From positions 1 through 61,754 of the forward strand of contig JACRGO010000042.1 in the NCBI GenBank assembly GCA_016212295.1: a stretch of DNA of 61,754 nucleotides, written 5' to 3'. The first letter of the stretch is position 1; each line of letters opens with the position of its first letter. The stretch is from Nitrospinota bacterium. GTDB taxonomy: Bacteria; Nitrospinota; Nitrospinia; JACRGO01. The notes below the pieces were generated by a model. That model did not search any database. It was given only the letters and a program-made list of their open reading frames with translations, and was not told the origin of the DNA. Shown here piece after piece: positions 1-8,707 of the stretch. Position numbers and translations under genes: made by a program.

Positions 1-160
1 GAAGAAAAAACTGAACGTCCAACATCGAACATCGAACGTCCAACATCGAAGTAAGAAAAATTCGTTTTACGTTTTAAATCCTTTCTTCCTTTTTCGACGT
101 TCGACGTTCAATGTTGGATGTTCGATGTTCAATTCTTTAAACTCCGCCCGAAGGGCGTTA
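1..160. repeat. Dispersed repeat, family D, inverted arms
   Basis: AACATCGAAC/ACGTCCAACATCG words in the first 50 bases face TTCGACGTTCGACG and TTGGATGTTCGATG words at about 93-130, forming a long imperfect inverted repeat. The right part, about 76-160 (CTTTCTTCC...TTCGATGTTCAATTC...CCGCCCGAAGGGCG), recurs almost word for word at 53727-53822, and its tail recurs near 27446-27470. No open frame is supported here. The element ends a few bases before the start codon at 167. Confidence 0.8.
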
Positions 161-166
161 ATTTAA

Positions 167-577
167 ATGAAATTCAAAATCGAGGGGACAACCGCTGATA
201 AACGCCTGATCGCCTTTGGAGGCAGCCGCGAGGAGCTCTTCCAAAACGCCGCTATTGGAATGTATTCCGGGATGGTGGACTTAGAGGAAGTCCCGGAGAG
301 CGGGGCCAGGGAAATACAGATAGAAGACGCCGGGGACCTGGAAGGGCTCCTTGTGGGTTGGCTCAACGAGCTTCTCTATCTTTTTGACAGCGAGGGTTTC
401 GTGGGAAAGAGGTTCGACTTGAGGTTTTCGGAGAATGGGCCATTGAAGGTCCGGGCATACGGCGCCGTGGTTTCCCCGGATTTAATCTTCGGAGAAATAA
501 AGGCCGCCACCTACCATGAGATTCAAATAATGGAAAAGGACGGGGCTTTCGAGGCCAGGGTCATTTTGGATGTTTAA
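167..577 (+). CDS. Archease-like protein
   Basis: A 136-residue protein with the archease layout: an N-terminal TTADKRLIAFG strand, the EELFQNAAIGMYSGM helix near residues 22-37, an acidic DLEGLLVGWLNELLYL helix near 56-71, and a C-terminal GEIKAATYHEIQI strand near 108-120. Archease is known as a small activator of the RtcB tRNA/RNA ligase and of some methyltransferases; it binds calcium through acidic residues. No rtcB lies in the window, so the partner is unknown. The start is taken at ATG 167. Upstream is repeat DNA with no clear ribosome site. It converges with the next gene and overlaps its stop by 4 bases. Confidence 0.85.
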   Translation: MKFKIEGTTADKRLIAFGGSREELFQNAAIGMYSGMVDLEEVPESGAREIQIEDAGDLEGLLVGWLNELLYLFDSEGFVGKRFDLRFSENGPLKVRAYGAVVSPDLIFGEIKAATYHEIQIMEKDGAFEARVILDV

Positions 578-1167
578 TTATAATACCTGGGGGTTTGGAC
601 GGAATGGCCGTGTAGGAGACTCCCCTTCAGCGGGAGGCTGCCCTTCCGGATGGCCTCGTTAAGTTGATCAGGGAAGGCGCGGTCGAAGTCGTTTAAATAT
701 TTCATGACTGAAATGCCCCAATATTTTTCGTCCGGGGATTGAATAATCGTAATATTCTTATTTTCGTAAAATTCCAGGACTTGTTTCACGGCCGCGTCCA
801 GGGCAGGCCCTTCAGTTTGGGACTTTATGGAAAAGGGCCTCACAGGGTCGACTTGCAGGACTTCCATCCCCTTCAGGTCTTCCGGGATCTCGCTGATTAA
901 ATCCTCGATGGGGATGCCAACGCCGCCTTCCCTTCCGAAAGGATTCATCAGTGTTGCAAGGTATAAGGAAGAATTTAAAATTCTGGCATGCTGCGCGTAT
1001 CCTTCCCGGATCACTGAAGCGTTTTTGGACGACGGCCCAACAACCACGAAATCCCAATGCCCATGAATAAGGTCATCCTGGGTCCTTAATATTTTCGTGC
1101 CGTCGATGATCTCCTGGAGCTTTTCAAATGACTTATAGTCCTTTGGCTTCAGGTGGAATCTGGACAT
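574..1167 (-). CDS. Hypothetical soluble protein
   Basis: A 197-residue protein that I do not recognise. It has no signal peptide or membrane segment and mixed alpha/beta character. Visible landmarks are HWDFVVVGPSS near residues 38-48, a MNPFGREGGVGIPIEDL loop, and KYWGISVMKYLNDFD near the C terminus. The frame stays open upstream to 1275, but those residues come from AT-rich DNA, while ATG at 1167 is preceded by GAGAGGAAAAG, a fair ribosome site, so I use that start. It converges with the archease gene and is divergent from rluD. Confidence 0.6.
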   Translation of the reverse strand: MSRFHLKPKDYKSFEKLQEIIDGTKILRTQDDLIHGHWDFVVVGPSSKNASVIREGYAQHARILNSSLYLATLMNPFGREGGVGIPIEDLISEIPEDLKGMEVLQVDPVRPFSIKSQTEGPALDAAVKQVLEFYENKNITIIQSPDEKYWGISVMKYLNDFDRAFPDQLNEAIRKGSLPLKGSLLHGHSVQTPRYYN

Positions 1168-1262
1168 ACAACTTTTCCTCTCGAAAAAAAAAACAATATA
1201 TGCTGTTTTTTTAAAGAATAACACGCAAGGCCGGAAATTGTAAAGATTCCTGTAATGAAAAT

Positions 1263-2210
1263 ATGAAATCAACATCTGAAACTATAAAGGAAATAACAAC
1301 AGGGCCGGCGGACGCCGGGCAAAGGATAGACGTCCTGCTTTCCAGATATTTGGACGGTTGGACCCGGTCCCGAGCGGCAAAACTGATAAGCGAAGGGCTG
1401 GTCTTGATGGATGGGAAGACGGCCAGGGCCGGGAACAAGGTCAAGGCCGGTTCCAAGTTGACCGTGCGTATCCCGGAAGCCAAGCCCGCCTCCCTGGAAC
1501 CAGAAGCCATTCCTCTCAGAATCGTGTATGAAGATGACTGCGTTATCGTGGTGGATAAGCCTCCTGGCATGGTGGTCCATCCCTCAGCCGGGCATTCCAC
1601 CGGCACCCTGGTCCACGCCCTTTTGCATCATGGACGGTCGCTTTCCACCACCGGCGGACTGGAAAGGCCGGGGATAGTGCACCGCCTGGACAAGGACACC
1701 TCCGGACTCCTTATCGTGGCGAAGGACGAGCAGAGCCATTTGGCGCTTTGCAGGCAATTGAAAGAAAGGACATTGAAGCGGTCATATTACGCCGTGGTCC
1801 ACGGGACCTTCAAGGAGGACTCCGGGACCATTGAAACCGAAATAGGCAGACACCCCACGGACAGGAAGAAGATGTGGATCAATCCCAAGCGCGGAAGAAT
1901 GGCGGCCACCGGCTTCGAGGTGGTGGAACGGCATCCGGGCTTTACCCTTTGCCGGTTGAGCCTGAAGACCGGGCGGACTCATCAAATTCGTGTGCACATG
2001 GCCTGCAAGGGGCATCCGGTGGTGGGGGACAGCGTCTATGGCGGAAAGAAGAAGGAAAGGCATAAGGGAGTGGACCGGCTGCTGATCGGCCGCCAGGCCC
2101 TCCACGCTTATAAACTCGGCTTCCTCCATCCCAGGGACGGAAGATACCTGGAACTGGAATCCCCTTTGCCGGAGGACATTGTTGCGCTGCTGGAAAAGAT
2201 TCGTAATTAA
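1263..2210 (+). CDS. rluD: RluD-family 23S rRNA pseudouridine synthase
   Basis: A 315-residue protein with an N-terminal S4 RNA-binding domain (about residues 18-75, SRAAKLISEGLVLMDGK) and a RluA/RluD catalytic domain. The signature HRLDKDTSGLLIVAK near 141-155 holds the catalytic aspartate, and GRTHQIRVHM near 237-246 is the second conserved motif. The family converts uridines to pseudouridine in large-subunit rRNA (RluD: helix 69), in the cytoplasm. Length is typical. RluC or RluB-like specificity cannot be excluded from sequence. The gene ends in a 4-base overlap with truA on the other strand. Confidence 0.9.
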   Translation: MKSTSETIKEITTGPADAGQRIDVLLSRYLDGWTRSRAAKLISEGLVLMDGKTARAGNKVKAGSKLTVRIPEAKPASLEPEAIPLRIVYEDDCVIVVDKPPGMVVHPSAGHSTGTLVHALLHHGRSLSTTGGLERPGIVHRLDKDTSGLLIVAKDEQSHLALCRQLKERTLKRSYYAVVHGTFKEDSGTIETEIGRHPTDRKKMWINPKRGRMAATGFEVVERHPGFTLCRLSLKTGRTHQIRVHMACKGHPVVGDSVYGGKKKERHKGVDRLLIGRQALHAYKLGFLHPRDGRYLELESPLPEDIVALLEKIRN

Positions 2211-2947
2211 TAAAAAACCCTTTCCAGGCAAAGCCCATGCGGAGGGGCGGTCCTGCCGGCTTTTTTTCTGTCCCTGGCCTCAATGATCTCCTTCATCTCC
2301 TCAGGCCTTTTTTTACCGCAGCCAAAATCCACCAGGGTCCCCACCATGATCCTCGCCATGTGCTTCAGAAAACCATTCCCCTCGAAAAACAACAATATAG
2401 TGTCCCCGCTCTTCACTATATCGAGCGAGGTAAGGTCCCGCACAGTACTTTGGGTCTTGCTCTTGGCCGCCTGAAAGGAGGCGAAGTCGTGGGTCCCGGC
2501 CAGATGCCGCGCCGCTTCCCGCATCAGGTCCATATCCAGGTTATTTGGAAATAACCAGGCAAAGGGGCGGAGAAAGGCTGAAGGATATTTCCGGTTCAGG
2601 ATGGTGTAGCGGTAGCGCTTTCCCCTGGAGGAGTGCTGAGCGTGGAATCCCGCCGGCGCCTCCACGGATTCACTGATGACGATATCCTCCGGTAGAAGAT
2701 GGTTAAGCGCCCTTTGAAACAAAGGCGCTTCCAGCGCGGCCTCAGTTTTGAAATGGGCCACCTGTCCCTCTGCATGGACCCCTGAGTCAGTCCTGCCGGA
2801 CCCATATACCGTCACCTTCCGGCCGGTGATCTTTTTCAGGCGGTCTTCCAGGACCTCCTGTATGCTCACTCCGTTGGGCTGGAACTGCCACCCGCAATAA
2901 TTGGTTCCTATATATTCGATGGTTAACTTTATGGTTTTTTGAGGCAT
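2207..2947 (-). CDS. truA: tRNA pseudouridine(38-40) synthase TruA
   Basis: A 246-residue cytoplasmic enzyme that modifies uridines 38-40 of the tRNA anticodon arm. The catalytic aspartate lies in GRTDSGVHAEGQVAHF near residues 51-66. The N-terminal YIGTNYCGWQFQPNG strand and the C-terminal FLKHMARIMVGTLVDFGCG motif are also diagnostic. Length is normal. The start at 2947 gives a sensible N terminus (MPQKTIKLTIEY). The gene converges with rluD and the two stops overlap, so two RNA-modification genes share a 3' end. Confidence 0.95.
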   Translation of the reverse strand: MPQKTIKLTIEYIGTNYCGWQFQPNGVSIQEVLEDRLKKITGRKVTVYGSGRTDSGVHAEGQVAHFKTEAALEAPLFQRALNHLLPEDIVISESVEAPAGFHAQHSSRGKRYRYTILNRKYPSAFLRPFAWLFPNNLDMDLMREAARHLAGTHDFASFQAAKSKTQSTVRDLTSLDIVKSGDTILLFFEGNGFLKHMARIMVGTLVDFGCGKKRPEEMKEIIEARDRKKAGRTAPPHGLCLERVFY

Positions 2948-3014
2948 GGTTCGAGCGATAGTTTTTCAATGTCCAGCATTGTCCCCTTTCCATATCATTA
3001 TGTATAATTAATCC

Positions 3015-4172
3015 ATGCCTGACAAACCGCCTATAGATATATGGGAAGTTGATAAACTCCTTCAGTTTGACCAGCCCCTTTCAGAGGATGATCCCAAATA
3101 CGTCCATACAGAAGCCGGGCGCGGAGATATCAATTTTGAAAGAATTTATAAAACTCTCTGCGTGGATTCCAAAACATTCACATTCAAGTCCATTCCTGAA
3201 AAGAAGTATATCCTGTTTTGCGGCCACAGGGGATGCGGAACTTGACCCCAATAACCTCCAGTACTCTGATATCATAGGACACGGTGGATTATTTCATCAA
3301 GCATTCCGGGGGATGTCCGAGAGAGCTTTTAAAACTCCTCCGCTATGCCTTCCTGAGAGCGGAAACAGACCAATTTGACAGGACGTCCGCTGAAAAGGCC
3401 GTCCTCGACCTAGCCTCCGATTATAAGAGAATCCTCGATTCCGAGGATTACAAAATCCTCCATGCAATAGACAAATCTCCCTCTTATGATTCTTCAGAAA
3501 AGGTCCGCAGACTCCTTTATAACCTCGCCCTCCTGGAATACAACCATTTGCTGAAAGACCTTGCCAAGGCCAATACTCTTATCCATCTCGTTAACCTGGA
3601 AAACTGGCTTTTCCCGGAAGGCTCAAAGTCCATGGTGGTGGGGTTCAACTACCAGCGGGAGTCCATAGCCAGGGAATGCCCGGCATAAAGACCTTTGCCA
3701 TTGACGCCCCGGACATGTGGGCCTGGCGCTCCGCTGTTCTGGATTTTTCCGTGGAAAAGGCCGGGATAGTCCATGAACCTGCCAGGGAATCCAGCCTGAT
3801 GGAAGGGTTGCCCTTGAAGTCCAGGATAAAACGCATCAACGAGATAAAGGAGTTTCTCGCCAATAAACCGGAAGACCTGCCCGCCTCCCTTTCCTCGTCC
3901 TTGCTTAATGAGCTTGGCCGTCTCTTTAGCAGCATAGGCAAATACGAAGTGGCCCTGAAGCACTTCAAGGAGAGTCTGAAAATCTGGAAAGAAACAGGAA
4001 ACCGCCGGGAGAGGGAGTTTCTCTTTGGAACATGGGCCGAATCTTAATGAACAAGGACAGGAAGTCGGCAATTGCTTACCTGGAAGAGGCATTGAAGATT
4101 GATAAAGAACTCAAAAATCCCGATTACGAAAAAAATAAAAAGCTCTTGGAAGAACTAACCAAAAATATTTGA
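3015..4172 (+). pseudogene. Decayed AAA ATPase with TPR tail
   Basis: Four coding fragments in different frames make one broken gene. Fragment 1 (3015-3245) starts normally and reaches a P-loop-type GHRGCG, then stops where GKST is expected. Fragment 2 (about 3242-3688, with an in-frame TAG at 3275) resumes far downstream in the ATPase at IKHSGGCPRELLKLLRYAF, so most of the nucleotide-binding core is deleted. Fragment 3 (3676-4047) carries TPR-like helices (KYEVALKHFKESLKIWKE). Fragment 4 (about 4032-4172) continues the TPR (SAIAYLEEALKIDKELK). An intact relative would be an STAND/KAP-like ATPase with TPR repeats; the exact family is uncertain. Sequencing error alone would not explain the missing core. 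Confidence 0.75.
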
Positions 4173-4219
4173 GATTCAAACATTTTATAAAAATCTCCGC
4201 GTCTCTGTGTCTCCGCGGT

Positions 4220-5836
4220 TCATTTTTTGGATAATTTTTTCTTTGTGATCCTTGTGCCTTTGTGTAGGGAGGACAAAAACCCGCAGTCCATGCATCCCTT
4301 TTCATTAGCGGCGCAAAATTTCTTATACACATGAATAAGGCCCTGCTGCCTCATGGCGCTGTTGGCCGCAGGGGAGCGCCGGGACCGCTCCCCAAGAAGC
4401 CAGGTGTTCATGAAGCCCTGGACGGAATTTTCCGGTAATAGGGGGAAATTAGAATAAATAGCGCCGACCCTGGCCTCCAGGTTCGCGTCTCCGGCCTTTT
4501 GGGAATAAGCCGACAGCGTAGGGAGGATGGCGTTCCACAGGATCACCAAGGCCCTGTCCCGGCCTATCAGCTTTCTGGGTCTGGGTGATTTCCGGCCCGC
4601 CCAAGAATGATGGGAAGACCAAAAATCCGAAGGCTCATCCACCGCCAAGTGAAGGGCGAGTTTTCCAGCGGCCTTTCTGGAACAAACCTCCCTTGCGTCC
4701 ATGCCTGAGATTAAGTACATGAAAAATTTTAAAGGTCCTCCCTCCCTGAACCTCTCAAGAAGATAAGCGGCCCCGGCAAGCCTCACCTGCGGATAGTTGG
4801 CCGGCCTGCACCCGGCGAACAGGAATTTTTCCGGGGCATGGTTGCGGAAAATTTCTTGTCCAATGGTGGCGCTTCTTGTATTCATGGCCATTCGGGCGTA
4901 TTCCTCGGCTTCCCCGGTTCCAACGCCCTTTTCCTCATCCAGTGCAATGGGAAAAAAACCAGCGGCGGAAAGAAAAAGGGACTGCAACTCCATGGCCGCC
5001 TCTTTTTTATTAAGCCCCTCAACCACTGAAATCACGGTTTCGCACGGGACACGCCTTGCCAGTTCCAAAAAAACCGGGCCGTTGTTCTTATATCCCAGGG
5101 CCTCCATCATCCCTTCATAACAAACCTGCTCAAACCCTCCAGGCCCTGAACTTTTCAGGCGGCAGGCCGCCTTCTCCCTCATCCGGTCCTCCCCTGCCGA
5201 GTCCAAAAGGCCGGCGATCACCTCCGGATCAAGTTTTTGCAATGCCGGGCAGCAACGGCCAAGCACACTTTCACTGCGCAGCGGATAGTCGTCAGGGTCC
5301 ATTTCATCCTTCAACTCCGCTATATTTTTTCTGAGGAAGGGGGCGAGTTCAATCTGGAGCGCCTTGGACCGCGTCCGCCCCTTGCCGCCGTCGTTATTGA
5401 AAAAAACATGGAGGGCCAGTGGCTCATAGTTTTTGTCGCCGCCGTGGGAGTGGCGGTCCCAGTCATTTTTATTCACATGGACCTCCACGTTGCCTCTCTG
5501 GACCTTCCCATCGGCGTCCCTGAATACCGCGTTCAGGAAGTCAGGCCCCGCGCCGCGGTTCCACCAGCCGGGGGAAAGGATGGTAACGCTCTTCCCATCC
5601 AGCGTCTTCAAGGGCTGAAAAAATTCCTTGTCGAACCAGATGCATTTTAAAAGTTTTTCGGAGATCCTGTCTGGACCACTGAGATACGGCGCATTTTCTT
5701 CCCTCACTTCACAGGCTGGAGGGGCGCAAAAAGGCACATGCTTAGGGTTTTGCCGCCATGAATGGAGAAAGGAGGGCGCGGCCTCATTGAGGCTGTTTTT
5801 TCGCGGAAATATATGCCTGGACGCGAGAGTGGCCAT
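4220..5836 (-). CDS. DUF2851 family protein
   Basis: A 538-residue protein of the DUF2851 family, function unknown. Features typical of the family are SEKLLKCIWFDKEFFQPL near 58-75, then SPGWWNRGAGPDFLNAVFRD, GNVEVHVNKNDWDRHSH and LALHVFFNNDGG. The arrangement of acidic and histidine residues resembles nuclease-like folds, but no activity is established. The C terminus ends CMDCGFLSSLHKGT with a CxxC and a basic tail. It stands alone on this strand between repeats. The ATG at 5836 gives the longest sensible frame; no strong ribosome site is visible. Confidence 0.8.
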   Translation of the reverse strand: MATLASRHIFPRKNSLNEAAPSFLHSWRQNPKHVPFCAPPACEVREENAPYLSGPDRISEKLLKCIWFDKEFFQPLKTLDGKSVTILSPGWWNRGAGPDFLNAVFRDADGKVQRGNVEVHVNKNDWDRHSHGGDKNYEPLALHVFFNNDGGKGRTRSKALQIELAPFLRKNIAELKDEMDPDDYPLRSESVLGRCCPALQKLDPEVIAGLLDSAGEDRMREKAACRLKSSGPGGFEQVCYEGMMEALGYKNNGPVFLELARRVPCETVISVVEGLNKKEAAMELQSLFLSAAGFFPIALDEEKGVGTGEAEEYARMAMNTRSATIGQEIFRNHAPEKFLFAGCRPANYPQVRLAGAAYLLERFREGGPLKFFMYLISGMDAREVCSRKAAGKLALHLAVDEPSDFWSSHHSWAGRKSPRPRKLIGRDRALVILWNAILPTLSAYSQKAGDANLEARVGAIYSNFPLLPENSVQGFMNTWLLGERSRRSPAANSAMRQQGLIHVYKKFCAANEKGCMDCGFLSSLHKGTRITKKKLSKK

Positions 5837-5906
5837 GTCTACTTATACTTCTTGATTAAAAATCTTGAAGGAATCATGAGGCTGAAAATGTTTCTTCTAT
5901 TCTGAA

Positions 5907-6917
5907 TTATTCCAGCATCCTGAAATAAGTTCTCGTTTCCAGCCTTTGCGCTTCGACGCCGCCTCCGTATCTGCTCACGAATTTGACCGTTCCGTCGCAA
6001 ATGAATTTTTCGTGGTATTCATCGAAAATGCACTTCTCGTTAAAATGGCCTGCTCCCAATTTGGCGGACTTGGAATATTTCCTGGTGAAGTTGTAGCCCC
6101 TGGTCCATTCAAACTCTTCTCCTTCTCCGCACCCAAGCAGGCAGTTTATTTTTGGAGAATCATTTTTCAGGGTAACCTCTATTATGCATCCCGCTTCCTG
6201 GCTCTGCCACTTACCTAAGACCAGGGCCGCCAAATCCTTCTTTTCCTCCTTTGCGCCTTTTACGGGTTCATCGGGTCCGCCGGATTTTTCCAGCAGGGCC
6301 TGAATCGCGTACTTCTCCTTGAAATTGGCAATGCAGCGGTCCCGCCTGAAAACATCCTTCTCGTACTTTTCATCGCAAACACTGGACTTTGCGTAAAGGA
6401 ACCCCTTGATATTTTCAGCGTCTGTCTTCCACGCCCTTAAAAAGTCCTCCGCCTCCCTTGGATATTTTTCACGAAAATCATTCCACGAATTTTTTTCAAG
6501 ATAACATAGAGCCCGCTGTTTTCCAGCCGATTCCTCGCAACCTCTGATCAGCGTCCCCTTCCATTCCTCGCATCCCCTGGCTTTTTTGCATTCGTCGACA
6601 GAGGCTTTTATCTTGTTCCTGGCCTTGTCGTGGACCTCCCGGACTTGGGACCGGTCTTTCATGTCGGCGAAATCAAGGCAGTAATTGTAGAGAGAGTCGG
6701 GCTGGGATGCGGTCTTGTCAAGACATTCCAAAAAAAGGACCTGAGGGTCCGTCTCCCTGGAGTCTTGAATCCGCTGGAAACGCTTGTCGGCCTCTTCAAG
6801 GGATTTTTCAAGGAAGGAGCAGTCGCATTCCTTGCCCTCCAAGAGACTAGTCCAAGGGGGTTGGCAGGCCAGGAAGGCCAGAAAAAATAAAAATTTTTTT
6901 ACCCTATGGCCCATCAT
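5907..6917 (-). CDS. Secreted cysteine-rich protein
   Basis: A 336-residue protein, not recognised. The N terminus (KKFLFFLAFLACQPPW) is a basic-plus-hydrophobic signal peptide; a lipobox is possible (FLAC) but not convincing. The mature part is rich in charged residues and carries about sixteen cysteines, often near KxC or CxxxxxC spacings, suggesting several disulfides in the periplasm. The C-terminal third (LGKWQSQEAGCIIEV...GCGEGEEFEW) looks like a small beta domain. The start overlaps the stop of the flagellar gene upstream in an ATGA, so the two are co-transcribed; a role near the flagellum or envelope is only inference. Confidence 0.6.
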   Translation of the reverse strand: MMGHRVKKFLFFLAFLACQPPWTSLLEGKECDCSFLEKSLEEADKRFQRIQDSRETDPQVLFLECLDKTASQPDSLYNYCLDFADMKDRSQVREVHDKARNKIKASVDECKKARGCEEWKGTLIRGCEESAGKQRALCYLEKNSWNDFREKYPREAEDFLRAWKTDAENIKGFLYAKSSVCDEKYEKDVFRRDRCIANFKEKYAIQALLEKSGGPDEPVKGAKEEKKDLAALVLGKWQSQEAGCIIEVTLKNDSPKINCLLGCGEGEEFEWTRGYNFTRKYSKSAKLGAGHFNEKCIFDEYHEKFICDGTVKFVSRYGGGVEAQRLETRTYFRMLE

Positions 6918-7627
6918 GCCTTCAGGTCCAAAACCGTGCCTATCATCTGGTCCTTTGTCTTGATCGCCTTGGCTGACGCCTTGAATCCGGCCCCTGCCAC
7001 TATCATATTGACGCTCTCCCTGGCGATGTCAACATTGGACGCCTCAAGAAACCCGCTCAACAATTCCCCCCGGCCGCCGGCGCCCGGGGCGCCTGCCAGG
7101 GGAGATCCAGATGCATCGGTTTGAAGAAAAATATTCCCGCCGGCCGCCGCCAGTCCGTCCGGATTGGGAAATACGGACAAATTGATTCGGCCCAGGGGAA
7201 CGGCGTTACCTCCAACCATCGCTGAAACCACGCCGGACCTGTCAACCGAGACCCCGGTGGCATTGCCGGGAATGGTGATCGGGGGCTGCAGGACATTGCC
7301 GTTGGCGTCGGCCAATTGGCCCTGGGCGTTTGTGGAAAAACTCCCATTCCGGGAAAAACCGGCCTTTCCGCCCGGGACCGCGAGATTAAAGAACCCCTGG
7401 CCCAAGATGCTTATATCCAATGGATCGCCGGTCTGGAGCAGCCCTCCAGCTTCCTTGCTGATAGTGACGGAGGCTATATTCACGCCCCCCTGCGCGAGCG
7501 GCTGCTGGTCCGCGCGGCGGCTTTTATAACCGGAGGTTGATATGTTGGCGAGATTATTAGAGGAGGTCTCTATTTGCCTGGCATAGGCGTCCAGAGCGGA
7601 AGCAGAGGCCCCAAATCCATTAATCAT
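6914..7627 (-). CDS. Flagellar basal-body rod/hook protein, FlgG/FlgF-like
   Basis: A 237-residue member of the FlgG/FlgF/FlgE axial family. The N-terminal rod signature is present (ETSSNNLANISTSGYKSRR, residues 20-38), followed by the D1 entry GDPLDISILGQGFF near 67-80 and the C-terminal SNVDIARESVNMIVAGAGF helix near 193-211. It lacks the longer stalk region of FlgE and is a little shorter than usual FlgG, so FlgG versus FlgF is unresolved. A GGGAGAA ribosome site lies just before the ATG, and a good sigma-70-like promoter is upstream. It is separated by 13 kb from the fliK-flgD-flgE operon. Confidence 0.8.
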   Translation of the reverse strand: MINGFGASASALDAYARQIETSSNNLANISTSGYKSRRADQQPLAQGGVNIASVTISKEAGGLLQTGDPLDISILGQGFFNLAVPGGKAGFSRNGSFSTNAQGQLADANGNVLQPPITIPGNATGVSVDRSGVVSAMVGGNAVPLGRINLSVFPNPDGLAAAGGNIFLQTDASGSPLAGAPGAGGRGELLSGFLEASNVDIARESVNMIVAGAGFKASAKAIKTKDQMIGTVLDLKA

Positions 7628-7652
7628 TTATTTTCTCCCTTATATACTAACC

Positions 7653-7681
7653 AATATATAACCACTTATTACCCATGTCAA
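7653..7681 (-). promoter_or_regulatory. Sigma-70-like promoter of flgG-like operon
   Basis: Read on the minus strand, TTGACA (7681-7676) and TATATT (7658-7653) are separated by exactly 17 bases, about 25 bases before the ribosome site of the FlgG-like gene. The -35 box is perfect and the -10 box differs from consensus by one base. This is a sequence match only. Confidence 0.6.
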
Positions 7682-7802
7682 ATACGAAAAATCCAGGCGG
7701 ACAGGTGATTTTCTTTTTTAAGGGATTAGTACCCTGATGACACGGATTAAAGCGGATAAAATTTCAAATCGCAATTGTCAAATAACAATGCGCGGCCCTT
7801 CA

Positions 7803-8325
7803 TGAGACAACCAGGCAAGGCTGGCGCGGAAGAGCAAAAAATTGAATGATTTTCTTCTTCTGCCCACCTCTTGCCGCCATTGCGAGGACCCCTCCTGCAT
7901 GTCCAGGTGTCCGACCGGCGCGATCTCCAGGGACTTTTCAGGAGAGATTTACCATAAGGATTTCTGCGCTGGCTGCGGGAATTGCGCGAAGAATTGTCCA
8001 TACGGAAATATCTCGATGGGCACGGTATCGGACAACGGCCAGGAGGAAAAAATTACTTAATAGGCTTTTTCCCTTCTTCAAAAATAGCGAAAAGGCGGGG
8101 GAGGCCGCGCTTCCAACAAAATCCGCGCGGTTTGTGTTTCCCGGAGACAGGGACATGATCTCGGACGCTTCAGCTCAAAGGAAAAGTAAGACACGCAGGA
8201 AGGCCGCGAAATGCGATATGTGCAGGGATTATCCCTTCATGGGCTGCGTTTACAATTGTCCCTCTGACGCCGCCAGGAGGGTGGACCTAACGGAATTCTT
8301 CGCGGATTTGGCGGCTGTTGGTTGA
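7803..8325 (+). pseudogene. Decayed 4Fe-4S dicluster ferredoxin gene
   Basis: Two reading frames together encode a ferredoxin-type protein. In the first (a TTG at 7842; open back to a stop at 7803, no good start) CRHCEDPSCMSRCPTGAI and CAGCGNCAKNCPYG give two full cluster motifs, ending at a stop at 8060. The second frame picks up at about 8045 and contains RRKAAKCDMCRDYP, CVYNCPSDAARRV and ends at 8325. CxxC-CVYNCP-type motifs of this kind occur in proteins that join a cyclic-nucleotide-binding domain to ferredoxin clusters. The missing N terminus and the frameshift indicate a remnant. Confidence 0.65.
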
Positions 8326-8504
8326 TTAATGAGGATACAGCCAAGGCCGGGGACTTGGCGGACCAGAAGCTGCCGTCCGTCGCGAAATGCCAGGGGTGTC
8401 ATGAAAAGAATTTGATGTATAATGATTGCGGCGCTTGCCATGGATTCCATTTGCGTGAGCGTGGCAAGTCGCACAAGAAAGAATTGATGCATGAAAAGAC
8501 GTAA
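8322..8504 (+). CDS. Short di-haem c-type motif protein, possible gene fragment
   Basis: A 60-residue frame starting at TTG 8322 and overlapping the stop of the ferredoxin remnant. It carries two CxxCH haem c attachment motifs, CQGCH near residue 24 and CGACH near residue 36, in a hydrophilic context without signal peptide. CxxCH haem attachment normally needs export, so this is best read as the tail of a larger redox protein that once included the ferredoxin part, or as a remnant of a multihaem cytochrome. A genuine stand-alone gene is less likely. Confidence 0.45.
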   Translation: MINEDTAKAGDLADQKLPSVAKCQGCHEKNLMYNDCGACHGFHLRERGKSHKKELMHEKT

Positions 8505-8548
8505 GAAGCCAGGTTTCAGGGGGCAGGGGGCAGAATATATATAACCCT

Positions 8549-8665
8549 GCATAGCGCGACATGCGCGGTAATGGAATTATTGGGGCATTCGGTAATTGTA
8601 ATTTGTGATTTATTTGTAATTTGTTGTTTGTCATTTGGGATTTGGGATTTGGGATTTGGGATTTT
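8549..8665. repeat. Family A fragment followed by family B repeat
   Basis: ATAGCGCGACATGCGCGG at 8550-8567 is a partial family A element. It is followed by AT-rich family B words (GGTAATTGTAATTTGTGATT, TTGTTTGTCATTTGG) and four tandem copies of GGGATTT at about 8638-8665. The frame of the next gene is open through this DNA but the residues encoded are low-complexity. Confidence 0.75.
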
Positions 8666-8707
8666 GTTTTCCTTTTGGCTGCGTCTCCGCGGTTAATAAA
8701 AAAAACA

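Noticed and set aside
8621-8707. N-terminal extension of the translocase-like protein
   Set aside because: It is open but encoded by GGGATTT tandem and repeat DNA; a family-like N terminus starts at ATG 8708.
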